From Mesostigma viride (lineage: Eukaryota; Streptophyta; Mesostigmatophyceae; Mesostigmatales; Mesostigmataceae), in assembly GCA_009746045.1 (NCBI GenBank), contig RPFO01000015.1:2654932-2718931 (forward strand): a DNA stretch of 64,000 bases, written 5' to 3'. Of this stretch, positions 43,425 to 53,969 are shown piece by piece. Below the pieces are notes generated by a model. That model was not told the DNA's origin, ran no database searches, and saw only the letters and a list, made by a program, of their open reading frames with translations. Both the position numbers and the translations under genes were made by a program. Position 1 is the first letter of the stretch. Every line of letters begins with the position of its first letter.

Positions 43425-43747
43425 GAGCTTCTTTCAATTTTTACGCATCCTCTTCGCCTTGTCGCGCGTCGGCGTGTTGCAATCTTCGTTCCGACGCAAA
43501 ACCCGGCGAGCACATCGGTTTTGATCCATACCGGTGCGGGTCCGGCTCACACGCCAGAGATGGAGGATCCGGAGTATGCGTATGAGTACTGTGATTTCAG
43601 GGGCCTTGACTACTGAACGTCGGCCAATTTTAATCCAGTGCTGGTCGGCATTTCGTCGACTTTTCAACGGCGTTTCGCGGGGGCGGCGGCGACACCGGTG
43701 CAGGCGGCATAGTCGACAGTTGTACATACTTTCTTTTTGCTGCTTTG

Positions 43748-44319
43748 TGTTACGTCGCGTAACAATTCGTTGTAGTTACGGACGTAAATTAGGTCCTTTG
43801 CCTCGGTTGTCCCTAGGTTTACGTGTAGCTCCTACCGGGACACTATTGTCCTTGTAACAGTACCGTGGTACATTGGGTGCCTTTGGGGCGCCGCGCCGTG
43901 TACTTTAGTAGTGGTCCTTATCCTTTGGTGGAATGTAGTGGACCAGCGTGCATCTGTAGATGTAGTGGACCAGCGTGCATCTGTAGGCGAGGGCCATGTC
44001 GGCCCGAGCGTGTTGGACCGTTGGTGACCATTTATGCACGCTCTACCCCTCGTGTGTGCACTCGGCGTGTGTTAAATGAATTAACACATATAGGCTTGGG
44101 TCACGGCAGTGTAGTTGTGTTTCCTTCCTCTATTCCTGGAGTAAACGGGTTTGTGTAAATGGCTTATGGCGTATTACAGTAGCACATACGTGAATGCATT
44201 GAGATCTGGATCGTCTCGTTCGTCTTTCGCTAGGGGTTTAACTAGAGGCGGCCTCACTAGTCTAGGTACAATTAGGACAGGTAGAGGTAGAGGTGGCGGT
44301 AGAGGCTTGCGGCGTAACA
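43748..44319 (+). repeat. Gyp1 5' LTR
   Basis: It starts with the palindrome TGTTACG-tcg-CGTAACA (43748-43764), so the terminal heptamer is repeated inverted 11 bases inside, and it ends GCGGCGTAACA. A 27-bp direct repeat (ATGTAGTGGACCAGCG...) occurs twice in tandem (about 43935-43988). The LTR 3' part encodes the start of an Arg/Gly-rich ORF. The following bases ATGGACTCGGAGGG may contain the primer-binding site (TGGACTCGGAGGG). Confidence 0.94.
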
Positions 44320-44465
44320 ATGGACTCGGAGGGATTTTAGATATAGAGCGAGACGACGATCCCCTGCAACATAAGTCATCGAATCAACCCTTCCGCGGCT
44401 GGGAAAATGAAGACGACACCTACTTGACAGGTAATGGGCGGGTCGCCTGCGAGCTGGGGGGGTAG
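44166..44465 (+). CDS. Gyp1 short Arg/Gly-rich ORF crossing the LTR-leader boundary
   Basis: The 99-residue frame begins MAYYSSTYVNALRSG inside the LTR. It has a GRGRGGGRGLRR patch at the LTR end and continues in the leader with an acidic stretch (DIERDDD, NEDDTYLTG) to a TAG. It may be an RNA-binding leader peptide, the first exon of a spliced gag (a CAG-GTAATG donor-like sequence lies near 44430), or chance. No homologue is recognised. Confidence 0.35.
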   Translation: MAYYSSTYVNALRSGSSRSSFARGLTRGGLTSLGTIRTGRGRGGGRGLRRNNGLGGILDIERDDDPLQHKSSNQPFRGWENEDDTYLTGNGRVACELGG

Positions 44466-44859
44466 TGCTGCCCGATTCGGGACACGCCCTGCCTAGAAGA
44501 TAGACCTGCTCGAAGCGGAAAATCCTTCTATAGATAGTTCCTTTCCCTCATTTCGTTTTCCTGAATGTTGCTTACTGTCTTAGATAGGTGATGTCGTAGA
44601 TAGGTGATGTCGTAGATAAGTGATGGTTTCGTTTCGGTGTTAGTGAGACGATTAGCGTCTTGGTAGGATCCACCTTTTCCTTCGTGTTGCTGCTCATTAG
44701 ACGGCCGCACTCGCAGAAATTCACTGGGTCGCTGACTTTAGGACTACGAGCGCTGGACCGTTGTCGCCCTCGTCATTTCGGTGATCCAGATAACCCAGCT
44801 AAGTCGACTCCTACCCCTTCCACTCCTATTGTGACTACTCAAGAACAAGGTGCGTTACC
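44466..44859 (+). other. Gyp1 leader, non-coding
   Basis: It contains three tandem 16-bp units of the form TCGTAGATAGGTGATG (44578-44625) and a pyrimidine-rich stretch before the next ATG. No credible ORF. Confidence 0.7.
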
Positions 44860-45252
44860 ATGAGCCAGCGGCGATCTTTTACTGCTCCTTCCCATTCTTC
44901 GAGCGATAATAGTCTAGCTAAATATTACGTAGTGATTACGCCTCAATGGTCCTCCATTTTCCTTTCTTGGTCCGACGCTAGGAAGATTGTCCAGAACCGT
45001 GTATACAACGTAATTAGGTATAAGAAATTTATGACCTTCGAAGAAGCTCAGCAGTTCCTTATAGATCATAGCCAATCAGATTTAGGCCTGCACGTACGCC
45101 CTATTCCTCATGGTCGCCCTCCTGTAGAAGCTCTAGTCTTTGCTACCCCTCCTTCTTCTCCCACTAAACGGGCTGCATCTTCATCTACCTCAGATACTCC
45201 TCTCACCTTAGAGTTCGGTTCCCTATCCATTACTGTTGTTAAAAAGGATTGA
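44860..45252 (+). CDS. Gyp1 hybrid-binding-domain (RNase H1 N-terminal/viroplasmin-like) protein
   Basis: A 130-residue protein. Residues of about 20-68 read KYYVVITPQWSSIFLSW, then DARKIVQNRVYNVIRYKKF and FEEAQQFL. This matches the layout of the small RNA-DNA hybrid-binding domain found at the N-terminus of eukaryotic RNase H1 and in the caulimovirus viroplasmin: aromatic start, G/S-I-F-x-W strand, basic helix, K-x-Y-KKF-x-TFEEA-x-x-FL. The C-terminal half is Ser/Thr/Pro-rich. The start has no competing upstream ATG. The gene stands alone before gag in the same orientation, with about 95 bases between. A role in handling RNA-DNA hybrids during reverse transcription is inference. The frame is intact while the neighbouring gag and pol are broken. 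Confidence 0.75.
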   Translation: MSQRRSFTAPSHSSSDNSLAKYYVVITPQWSSIFLSWSDARKIVQNRVYNVIRYKKFMTFEEAQQFLIDHSQSDLGLHVRPIPHGRPPVEALVFATPPSSPTKRAASSSTSDTPLTLEFGSLSITVVKKD

Positions 45253-45347
45253 TCTTAATTAATTGTGTCCTTGCTTCAGACATTCAAGGTTTTTCCTTTT
45301 TCCTTTGTTGCTTTCATCTAGATCCCTATTCCTTTATTTAATTAAAA

Positions 45348-47077
45348 ATGGATCCAGTGGGTGGTAACATGTCGCCTATACCTACCAACACTCCTACTGT
45401 GAATAATACTAATAATAATAATATTAACAATAACAACACTCGTGGTAACCGACGGGACTCACTTGAAACGGTGCACCATCTCACTCCTCAAGGTAATCTT
45501 CGTACCTCACCTCCTTCTCCTGTTGCTGGTGGTCGCCGTCGTCCCTCACTTACCCCTCCTACCTATGAACAACGTATGCATGTCAGATTTAGTGATGACC
45601 CTTCCCTTACCCTGAACCAGGCCCCTGCCCCTCCTGCAACCTTGGCTCAACCCCCAGCAGGTCCTCACTAACTAACAATGTTGCTAGGCCTCCTTCCCAC
45701 CCTGTGCCTTCCATGCCTGCTTTAACACGGGTCGTGCCTCTGCCCCTGTCGGCCCTTCTGGGCGCCCTAGTGCAGTTCCCTTTTACCCACCTGCTTCCTG
45801 GTCCTACCCTGAGACGGCCTATGAGGCAGCCCAGGTCCCTACCCGTGTGGCTGATTTAGAAGTTAATAGTGATTTCAGCACCATGCCCCTAGATGATAGA
45901 AATTATGATCATTTTGCCTACTCCTCTCTTCGTGAGCAATATACTGTCCCCTTCTCTTATGGGCACCAGCCTGAAACGGTGGCCCCTTCTAGACCCCTAC
46001 CCAAGACTTTTCCTCTTCCTTCCTTCTATCCCGCTTATGTAGCAGTGGAAGATAGTGGCCCTATGGGAAAAACTGACTCTTCTAATCCCCCTAAGCCCCC
46101 TGCTCTTCCCCTCTTTGCTAACCTTCCCAAGCTGGATGTCAAGTCTACCCCTCAACAGTTTTTCACCTTTATTATGTTGCTTACCCAGAACACAGAGTCG
46201 TGGCAGAATCATAATAGATGGCGTCTCTCTGATGCTGTATTAGTTCCTCACTATCTTACAACCTGCATTACTCCTGAGCTTGCTAACCTCATTCAGTGTG
46301 AGTCTTTGGCCTCTCATGCCTACCCTAACTCTGTAGCAGAATTGTTTAAGCGTTTAGAGAACCATTTAGTCCCTCCTGATTCAGATTGGCAGGATAGATT
46401 AGCCTTTGGTACCTTGCAGCAGGGTACTAAATCATTTAAGGAGTATATGAAAGAGTTTGATGCTCAGATGGTACGAATTAGGGATTTGTCGGGTGCAGAA
46501 GTACGTGCTCGCTTCCTCCAAGGCCTCAGTAGACCTTTATTACGTGAAGTCAAGCGCCAGTTCTCTGCCTACCGTTTTACTGATCTGCCCCTCAAGCATG
46601 TGCGCCAGCATCTCTTGCGAGTAGCAGATTTCTTCACCACCCTTCTCTTCCTACCCGTTCCCGTATTAATAATATTATCCTTACCCCTGAGGAGGAGAAC
46701 TCCTATGTAGAAGAATTAGATATCTGCGTTGCTGATCTTCAGCTCTTGATGTCTCTCATATCACATGCTATCATTGTAAGGAAGTAGGTCATCTTAAACG
46801 TGAGTGCCCCAAGTTCCTTTCGGGTGCTCCCCCTCATCCCGACGCTCGCCCTCCTCGTACCCCTCAGCGTGCTCCTATTCGTCCTACTTCAGGACGCATT
46901 CCCTCAGCTACCCCTAGTAGGCTGAATGCTGTGCAGGCAGGACCCCCAGGGTTCCCCTATGATAATCAGGCTCCCGCACCCTCTTCGCTCCCTCGTGACC
47001 CTCCAGCAGTGGCTTTTTCGCCAGGGTCTTCTTCGGGGTTAGTTCCTATGGATTTGGGGGGGGAGGGGGAACAGTAG
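45348..47077 (+). pseudogene. gag: Gyp1 gag (several frameshifts)
   Basis: The start is MDPVGGNMSPIPTNT at 45348, with an Asn-rich stretch and a Ser/Pro-rich region. Frame changes near 45660 and 45710 lead into a capsid-like domain: LPLFANLPKLDVKSTPQQF, LASHAYPNSVAELFKRLENH, FKEYMKEFDAQMVRIRDLS and FLQGLSRPLLREVKRQF. This aligns with Gyp2. Another shift near 46630-46720 precedes the CCHC knuckle CYHCKEVGHLKREC (about 46769-46810) and a Pro-rich tail ending VPMDLGGEGEQ at TAG 47075-47077. Pol is open in the -1 frame across the G-runs at 47056-47070. Confidence 0.88.
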
Positions 47078-50000
47078 GCCTGTCAGCCGGGGGTAACCTG
47101 GACAGGTCCTTAGATAGTACCCCAGATAAAAATTTTTGCCTGCCTGTTTTTATAACCTCTGTAGGAGCTGAATCTTCCCTACCACTACGTGTGCGTCCTC
47201 TTATGTTCTTGAATGGTGGTTTAACCGTCCCTCACACTGTTGTAGACCCCTTCTTGCATGCTGATGAACTCTTGAATGTCTCTGTGTTGGTAGATAGCGG
47301 TGCGGCTAGCTCCTTTGTGAGCGAGGCCCTAGTTAGGCGTTTAGGACTAGTCCCTACCCCTCACACCAAACCTGTCACTGTTCATTATGCTGATGGTCGC
47401 ACCAGTCATTCCCCGGGTACGGTGTCCCTTCCCCTGGTCATACAAGGACGTACTGTCAACCTGACGGCCACTATAGGCCCTATCACTACCGCTGATGTAT
47501 TACTAGGATTAGATTGGCACCAGGATAATAAGATTACTATTAATTATGATACCATGGTCATTTGGTTTCCAGATAGCTCTTACTGGGTACCGGAACGTCA
47601 TTATAGATTGGAAAATTTATCCTTGGTAGATATTACTCCTCCTACACCTGTTGATCCTCCTGTAAGACCTATACCTGAAGTATTAATGTCCAATGATGAG
47701 TTGCGTTCTGAACTAAAGGAATATGGATATTTATTATGTATGTTCCTTCAGTTAGAAGTACAGGAGATACCTATCACTAATAATAGTGTGGATATAGATA
47801 TAAACACAGTGGATACAATAGGAGTGGGATTTACTGAAAATGAAATAGTAAGATACATGGCTGTGATAGATTCCTCAAAAGTTTTTGAAGAAAAGACTCC
47901 TTCTTATCCTCCTCCTCGTTCTGTTTTACACCGTGTAGTTATCAAGGACGGTGCAGTTCCTACGCACTCTCCGATGTATAGAATGGGCCCTACCGAGTTA
48001 AAGGAACTAAAACAGATTTTAGTGTCACTATTAGAAGCAGGATTGATAGAGCCTAGTAACTCTCCCTACTCAGCTGGTGTCCTGTTAGTTCCTAAGCCAA
48101 ATGGCAAGTTTCGCCTAGTTACTGATTATAGGAAGTTGAATGATATTACTGTGAAGTCTAAATACCCTCTACCTCGTATTGATGATATATTTAATAAGGT
48201 TAAAGGTTCCACTTGTTTCACAGTACTGGATTGTGCGGATGGTTTTTGGCAGTTGCGGATAGCTCCTGAGGATTGCCATAAAACCGCCTTTGCTACCCCT
48301 TTTGGTCATTACCAGTTTAGAGTAGCGGCTATGGGACTCTGTAACTCGCCTGCCTCTTTTCAAATGTTAATGAATGAAGTGCTTAGACCTGTTATGGGAA
48401 ATTCTCACCTTCCTCAGGTGTCCTCTGATTTAAAGGATCCTTCCTTCTCCTCTGTTTCTTTATCTGAGCATGACCGTTCTTGTGCTCAAGCTTACTTAGA
48501 TGATATTCTTATTTACTCTCCTGATTTTGAAACGCACCTACGTGATTTAAAGAAAGTATTAGAAATAATGGCTGAAAATTCTTTGTGGGCGCGCCGTGCT
48601 AAAGTTCGTTCGGGTAGGAGTGTCCCATTTTTAGGGCACGTTCTGTCAGATGCCGGGGTCGCTACCGACCCGGATAAAACTAAGTCAATTCAGGAATGGC
48701 CTACTCCTACCGACGTTAAAGGTGTACGTAGTTTCTAGGAATTGCTTCTTACTATAGGCGTTTTATCCCGCGTTTCGCAACTATAGCAGCCCCTATTAAT
48801 CATTTATTAAAGAAGGATATCCCCTTTGTTTGGAGTAGTGAATGTCAGTCGGCTTTTCAGTGTCTAAAATCCCTACTCCTTTCCCCTCCTGTACTCATCC
48901 TACCGGATACTACTAAACCCTTTGTGGTAGCTACAGATGCTAGTAAAGTAGCTATAGGGGCGTCCTTCTCCAGGATCAGGGTCAGGGCTTACAGCCAATT
49001 GAGTATATCTCTAGGACAATGCTCCCTGCGGAGCGTAACTATCCCGTACACCAGCAGGAACTCTTAGCGGTGGTGTATTGTTGCCACGCGTGGCAGCACT
49101 TTCTTAAAGGTGCTCAATTTGATGTCTGCCTGAATGAACCCTGTGAGCTAGATCCTTATAGGTTAGTTATCCAAACGGATCACCGTCCCCTTACCCATCT
49201 TCTCTCCCAACCCAACCTTACCCCTCGGCAAGCGCGCTGGATGGAATTTTTAGCACAGTTTTCCCCTTTTAAACTTCAGTATGTTAAGGGTGTAGATAAC
49301 ATAGTACCAGATGCACTCTCTCGTCGTGCAGATTACTCCTTTTTCGAGGACCTTGATGTTCTCAATACTACTCTAGTTCCTACTACTATGGGTGTAACCC
49401 CTTATGGTGAACTACCTGATGATGAATCCTATGCCTACCTCTTTCATACAGCTGTTCGCATGCCTGATCTCCTTTCTCACGTAGGACTCTCTCTCCCGTG
49501 TGAGGCCCTTCCCGTGGCCTCGGTGGGGGGGGAGGGGAAAAATAAAATTTCTATACCGCTTAGCCATATAGCGACTAGGTCAGGAAAGTCTTATGAAAAC
49601 ATAGTCCCTCTAGGACCTCCCCTTCTCTTTGGCAAGGCGGTAGGAGATCTCTTTAAACCTGTTCTGGATACCTCTGTAGCGATGCCTACCTCTGATCTTG
49701 AACGTCTTATTAGTAGATTTACGGCCACTGAGCCGGAAGCATTAGCTGCCATTGCTGCACATCCCCAACAATTAGGCAAGCACCCTTGTAAATTTGTAGG
49801 TGGGTTTTTATATGTGCAGATAGCAGATTCTCCCCCTCAATGGCGCCTGTATGTCCCTCCTATCTGTCGCTCCTCCTTGCTCTTTGAGTTGCATGACTTA
49901 GCTGCTCATCAGGGTGGTAAACGGGTACGGGACCTAGTAGCCCGCTCTTATTACTGGCCTTCCCTTTATAAGGATGTAGATGAGTATGTTAGAACTTGTC

Positions 50001-51204
50001 AATCTTGCCAGGAGATGAAACCCAATAACGTAGGACAGATAGCAGAACCTAGGACCTTGCCTGACCCCATCATGCCGTGGGATTCTATCATGATGGATTT
50101 TGTAGGACCTTTTAGAAAGAATGATAGGGGCAATGCCCAGATCCTTGTGTTCATAGATCGTTTTACTCGTATGTGCCATCTCGTGCCGTGTCCTTTAGAA
50201 CTCACAGCACGTGATTGCGCACGCCTATACCTCAATAATGTATACAGATATCATGGTTTGAGTAGGCAGTTTATTAGTGATAAGGATAAGTTATTTACCT
50301 CAGATTTTTGGCAGCAGTTTTTCGCTGCCATCGGTACCAAGGTTACCTACGGTACTGCCTACCACTCCTCCTCCTCTCATTTAGTAGAGCGTCTTAATAG
50401 GGTAGTGGAAGAAGCGCTTAGGCACTATGTTAATGGCTCGGGAAGTGATTGGGAGGATTATTTATGTTTGGTAGAATTCTCCCTCAACAATTGCCCCAGG
50501 CTGCGCATGGATATACGCCCTTCTTCCTAGATACTGGTAGACAGCCCTTACCCCTACCTCTCTCTTAGCTAGTCCTCTACGGGACAAGGATGATGTGTCC
50601 CGAGATACTGTAGAAGGTGTACAGTCCTTACTAGATAGAATGAAAACTGCTCATGACCACGCGATCTCAGGGTACCAAAAAGCTCAGTCTAAGTACCTTG
50701 CTAGGTTGCGTGCCTCCTTAGATAGAAGAGCACCTGAGATAGAAATAGGAGATCTAGTATTAGTAGAAGGCCCCCGTGTTGGCCGTTTTGCTCATAAGTT
50801 TGAAGCAGAACTTAAGGTCAAACTTAGGCCCGCCTTCTTAGGACCCTTCCATGTTTGTCTAGAGTAGGAAATTTCTATATAAAGTCGATATCCCTACCTC
50901 TTGGCAGACACATTCAAACACCTTCCATAGGAGCCAGCTGAAACTGTACCACCCTAGTACGTTCGCTGGTAGAGAGCTAGCGCCTGCCCCTTTAGAGCAT
51001 AACCCTGACACTGGGGAAGTAGAAGACGAAGTAGAAAGCATCGTGGCCCATAGAGATATCAAAAAGGGCCGCGGTACCCAGCGTCAGTATAAAGTGAAGT
51101 GGATGTATGCTCGTAGTGAAGTAGATAAGGTCTGGTATACGGAGAGTGAGCTAGATGGGTGTAGTCGCCTGCTGCAGGAATATAAAACCCTGCACAAGCT
51201 CTAG
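47060..51204 (+). pseudogene. pol: Gyp1 pol: protease, RT, RNase H, integrase, chromodomain (frameshifts)
   Basis: Protease: VLVDSGAASSFV and VLLGLDWH. RT: EAGLIEPSNSPYSAGVLLV, FRLVTDYRKLND, LDCADGFWQLRIAPED, and catalytic YLDDILIYSPDF (48490-48530). The first frame ends at 48738 through a missing T in SFLG. RNase H follows with VVATDASKVAIGASF, YPVHQQELLAVVYC, IQTDHRPLTHL and VPDALSRR. Integrase has the HHCC zinc motif (HDLAAHQGGKRV, CQSCQ), MMDFVGPF, FISDKDKLFTSDFW and HLVERLNRVVEEAL. The frame breaks at about 50510, 50560 and 50862. A GPY/F-like segment KLRPAFLGPFHV is followed by a chromodomain (VESIVAHRDIKKGRG, QYKVKWMYARSEVDKVWY, TESEL), ending at TAG 51202-51204. The breaks are single-base losses in runs, so a near-intact element or sequencing errors are both possible. 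Confidence 0.93.
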
Positions 51205-51279
51205 TTGTAGGCCTTCTCCTCTCTTATGTTATGTCTGCTGTCGACGGGTGGTTGGTTGTCCCCTCCCCTCCGCAGCCGT

Positions 51280-53602
51280 CATGTCAGAGCCTACCCCTCC
51301 GGCTGAGAGCCCGCTGCCGTCCCTGCCCCTACCGGACCCTGAGCTGTACTTCGAGGCCCTTCCGGGCCGTTGGGTGTCACGGTCCAGTTTCCGGGTGGCG
51401 TCGTGCAGCCGGCCCTCCAGGCCCAGCATGCGGGTTTAGTCAGGGCGGCTCTCTTCGGGGTCACGTGGTACGGTCCCTCCCCTGCTGAACCGCACAGCTT
51501 GTTTTGCACGGGTTCGACGATGCCGGCCACTGTTTGCTAGAATGTGGCTCCAGCTGTCCAGCCTTGGGACAGATAGCTGCGGTTCTCCAGTGCCCCAGGG
51601 TGTTTTCCTACCTTTCTACCCCTGTGGGCCGCTCCTGCCTACGGGATGTGTTCCCCTGGCTTCCGGCCGAGGGTGATGCGGAAATAGATGAGAACCCCTG
51701 CGACCTTCTACGGGCAGTAGAGTTCATGGAGATAGCAGACCAGACAGCGGGCGTAGGATTGGGCGACCCTACTCCTACGGACGCGCCGGTAGAGGCACAG
51801 TATTCTCCTGAGTATTCGGCCTCCCCTGCGGCGTCCTCCTCTTCAGTGTCGGCGCCTTCCCCTGTCCCGTCTTCACCGAGGTCGGTCCTGTGCGCATCGG
51901 TGGAGCCTACCCCTTTGGGCTCTGGTCGTGAGCCTGATCCTCTTCGGCGACAGTTTCTGCGATGCAGGCGCAGATCCAGTCCCTGACGGCGGCCTTCGGG
52001 GCCTTCATGGCGGCCCAGGCGCACGCTCCAGCCACGCCAGGTGGGGTGTCTGCCGCAGCTGTGCCCCCTTCCCCTTCGGTCGCCTCGGCGTCTACGGGTC
52101 CGTCTGTGCCGCGCGAGCCCTCGGCGGCTGCGGCTCCCTCTGTTGCTGCGGCTCCTACGCCTTCGGCTACCTCTGCGCCTGCTACTGACGTACCTGCGCC
52201 TCGGCGCGAGTCCACCGTCCCAGCGGCCGCGCCCGTCGCCGCCGCGTCCGAGCCGCCCACCACGTCAGCGCCGCCCTCGCGGGGTTTCTTCAGCGACCCG
52301 GGCGGTCTTCCCAGGCTTTGGGAGGGCGGTCCTCCGCAGAGGATCCCGGTGCCTGACTGGAGCTTGGACGGTAACCAGTCGTATGCCGGATTGCCTGTCC
52401 CCACGGGCCCTATTTTCAACATGTGGCCTGGTGGTGCTCCGCCCCCAGAGACCGGCGCGCCAGTTGCGGAGGCGGGTCCGTCGCGACCCCCTGCGGCATC
52501 GGGTCCGACGCGGCCCCCTGTTGTACCGGCGCCGTCTGCGTCTGTGCCGGTTCCTACCCCTTCGTCGGCCCCTGTCCCTTCGGCCCCGCGGTCTTTGGCT
52601 GCGGTTGTTCGGTCCAGTGGCTCTGACCCTCGCGCCACCCGCGCTGCCGATTCCCTTCGGGAGTTGTCAGAGGGCGATCGGGATCGGGCCCCTTCTGTGG
52701 TGCATGCGACTCCGGAGTCGCGCGACACGCCTGTCTTTGGGTATGGTATGTCTGCGCTCGCCTGCCGCCAGTGTGACCTGCCGCGCGCCTCCGCCGAGCT
52801 TGCCATTTCGCCCATGTCCTACGGGTTCTCCCAGGTGTGTCGGGCGCCGCGGGACCGTGGCCTACCAGTTGAGACTGATCGGCCTCCTTTCGACATGGTT
52901 ATTTTAGCTGATCCGGTGTTCCAGGGTGAGATCCTGGTTCGGCGCGTCCTGTATCGCTGGGCTAGGCGCCACAATGACTTGGACACCTACGGCGGGTTCC
53001 AGTGGGCTTACCCTCCGCCTCTGGGCATTATGGCCTCAGATGCCCTTACGGTAGAGTTTCCTGCGGTGCCGGGTGCCACGTACAGCACGGTCCTTCAGCC
53101 CATCCTAGAGTGGGATGCCCGTCGTCCAGCGCCCATCCCGGGCCAGGGTTTGGACTCTCGGGGTCATCCTCCTCCCCGGGCTAGCGACTACCTCGAGACG
53201 TTCGGGTCGCGACAGTGTGCCCGTCGGTGGCGCTCCCGTGAGATTCGGCATATCCGGTTGTGGCCGTCCAACGTGGAGCCCCTGGTAGATCTGTTTTTCC
53301 CGACGGGTATGCGCCCTCGGATCCGGTACCATCGCCTGCTCCTGCGGGCTCTCTGCCTGATCGCGGTAGAGCCTTTCCTACGCCTCTTTGCCTGTGGTTT
53401 CCTGGACTGGGCCCGGGGCCAGGTCGTTCTTACGCAGCATAGGTATTACTGGGCCTTCCTGGGTCTTTTTCCTGACGGCGTGTGGGCCGATGTTTTCCTC
53501 ACTGTAGATAGGCACGACAATGCTGAGGATGTGTCTCACTACCAGGCGTACCTGGATGTCCTGCTGGCCTCCCGTGGTACTTACCAGACGGATGGCCATT
53601 AG
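51280..53602 (+). pseudogene. Gyp1 extra 3' gene in env position, unknown protein, two to three frameshifts
   Basis: The longest piece, 51962-53602, is an open 546-codon frame starting MQAQIQSLTAAFGAFMAAQ. Its first 250 residues are Ala/Pro/Ser-rich. The remainder looks globular (GFSQVCRAPRDRGLPVETD, ILVRRVLYRWARRHNDLDTY, RWRSREIRHIRLWPSNVEPL, RYHRLLLRALCLIAVEPFL, ending TYQTDGH). An overlapping upstream frame, 51504-51986, encodes GFDDAGHCLLECGSSCPALG, and a further one from 51280 starts MSEPTPPAESPLPSLPLP. Adding single bases would join all three into about 770 codons. It is GC-rich unlike gag-pol. No signal peptide or furin-like site marks it as env, and I recognise no family. It could be captured host sequence or an accessory gag-like protein. 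Confidence 0.6.
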
Positions 53603-53969
53603 ATAGAGGGCCTTAGGCCCGACCTGAGGGTGTTGTCCCTCCGGTATATAGAGTCGCCCTCACGTTCTGGCCAGTTGACTGGTCGTTCTTGGTCCTTGGT
53701 GCTGATTTGTTTACTCTGTGTGTCCTGCCCAGTGCCGTCCCCCCGGCAAGGACTTTGTTCCAGGCAGTTAGGGGAACCTACCACCAGGCTTGGTGCTGGC
53801 TAACCCTACACCTCCCGGCGTGGTGGTGGAGACCGTGTGAACTATTGGTGCTTTGTATCTTGGATGGCCTGCCGATTGTGTTGGTGTGTGCTGGGTGCAT
53901 TAGGTTTCCTACCCCTTGTTTCCTCCCTGTGCGTAGGGAGAGGGCTCCCTACCTTTGTGGGGGGGGAGG
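53603..53969 (+). other. Gyp1 3' non-coding region and polypurine tract
   Basis: No ORF is seen. It ends in a G-rich polypurine tract GGGGGGGGAGG (53959-53969) directly before the 3' LTR. Confidence 0.8.

Noticed and set aside
51962-53602. Calling the Gyp1 3' ORF an env gene
   Set aside because: Only position supports it; there is no signal peptide, cleavage site or clear C-terminal membrane anchor.
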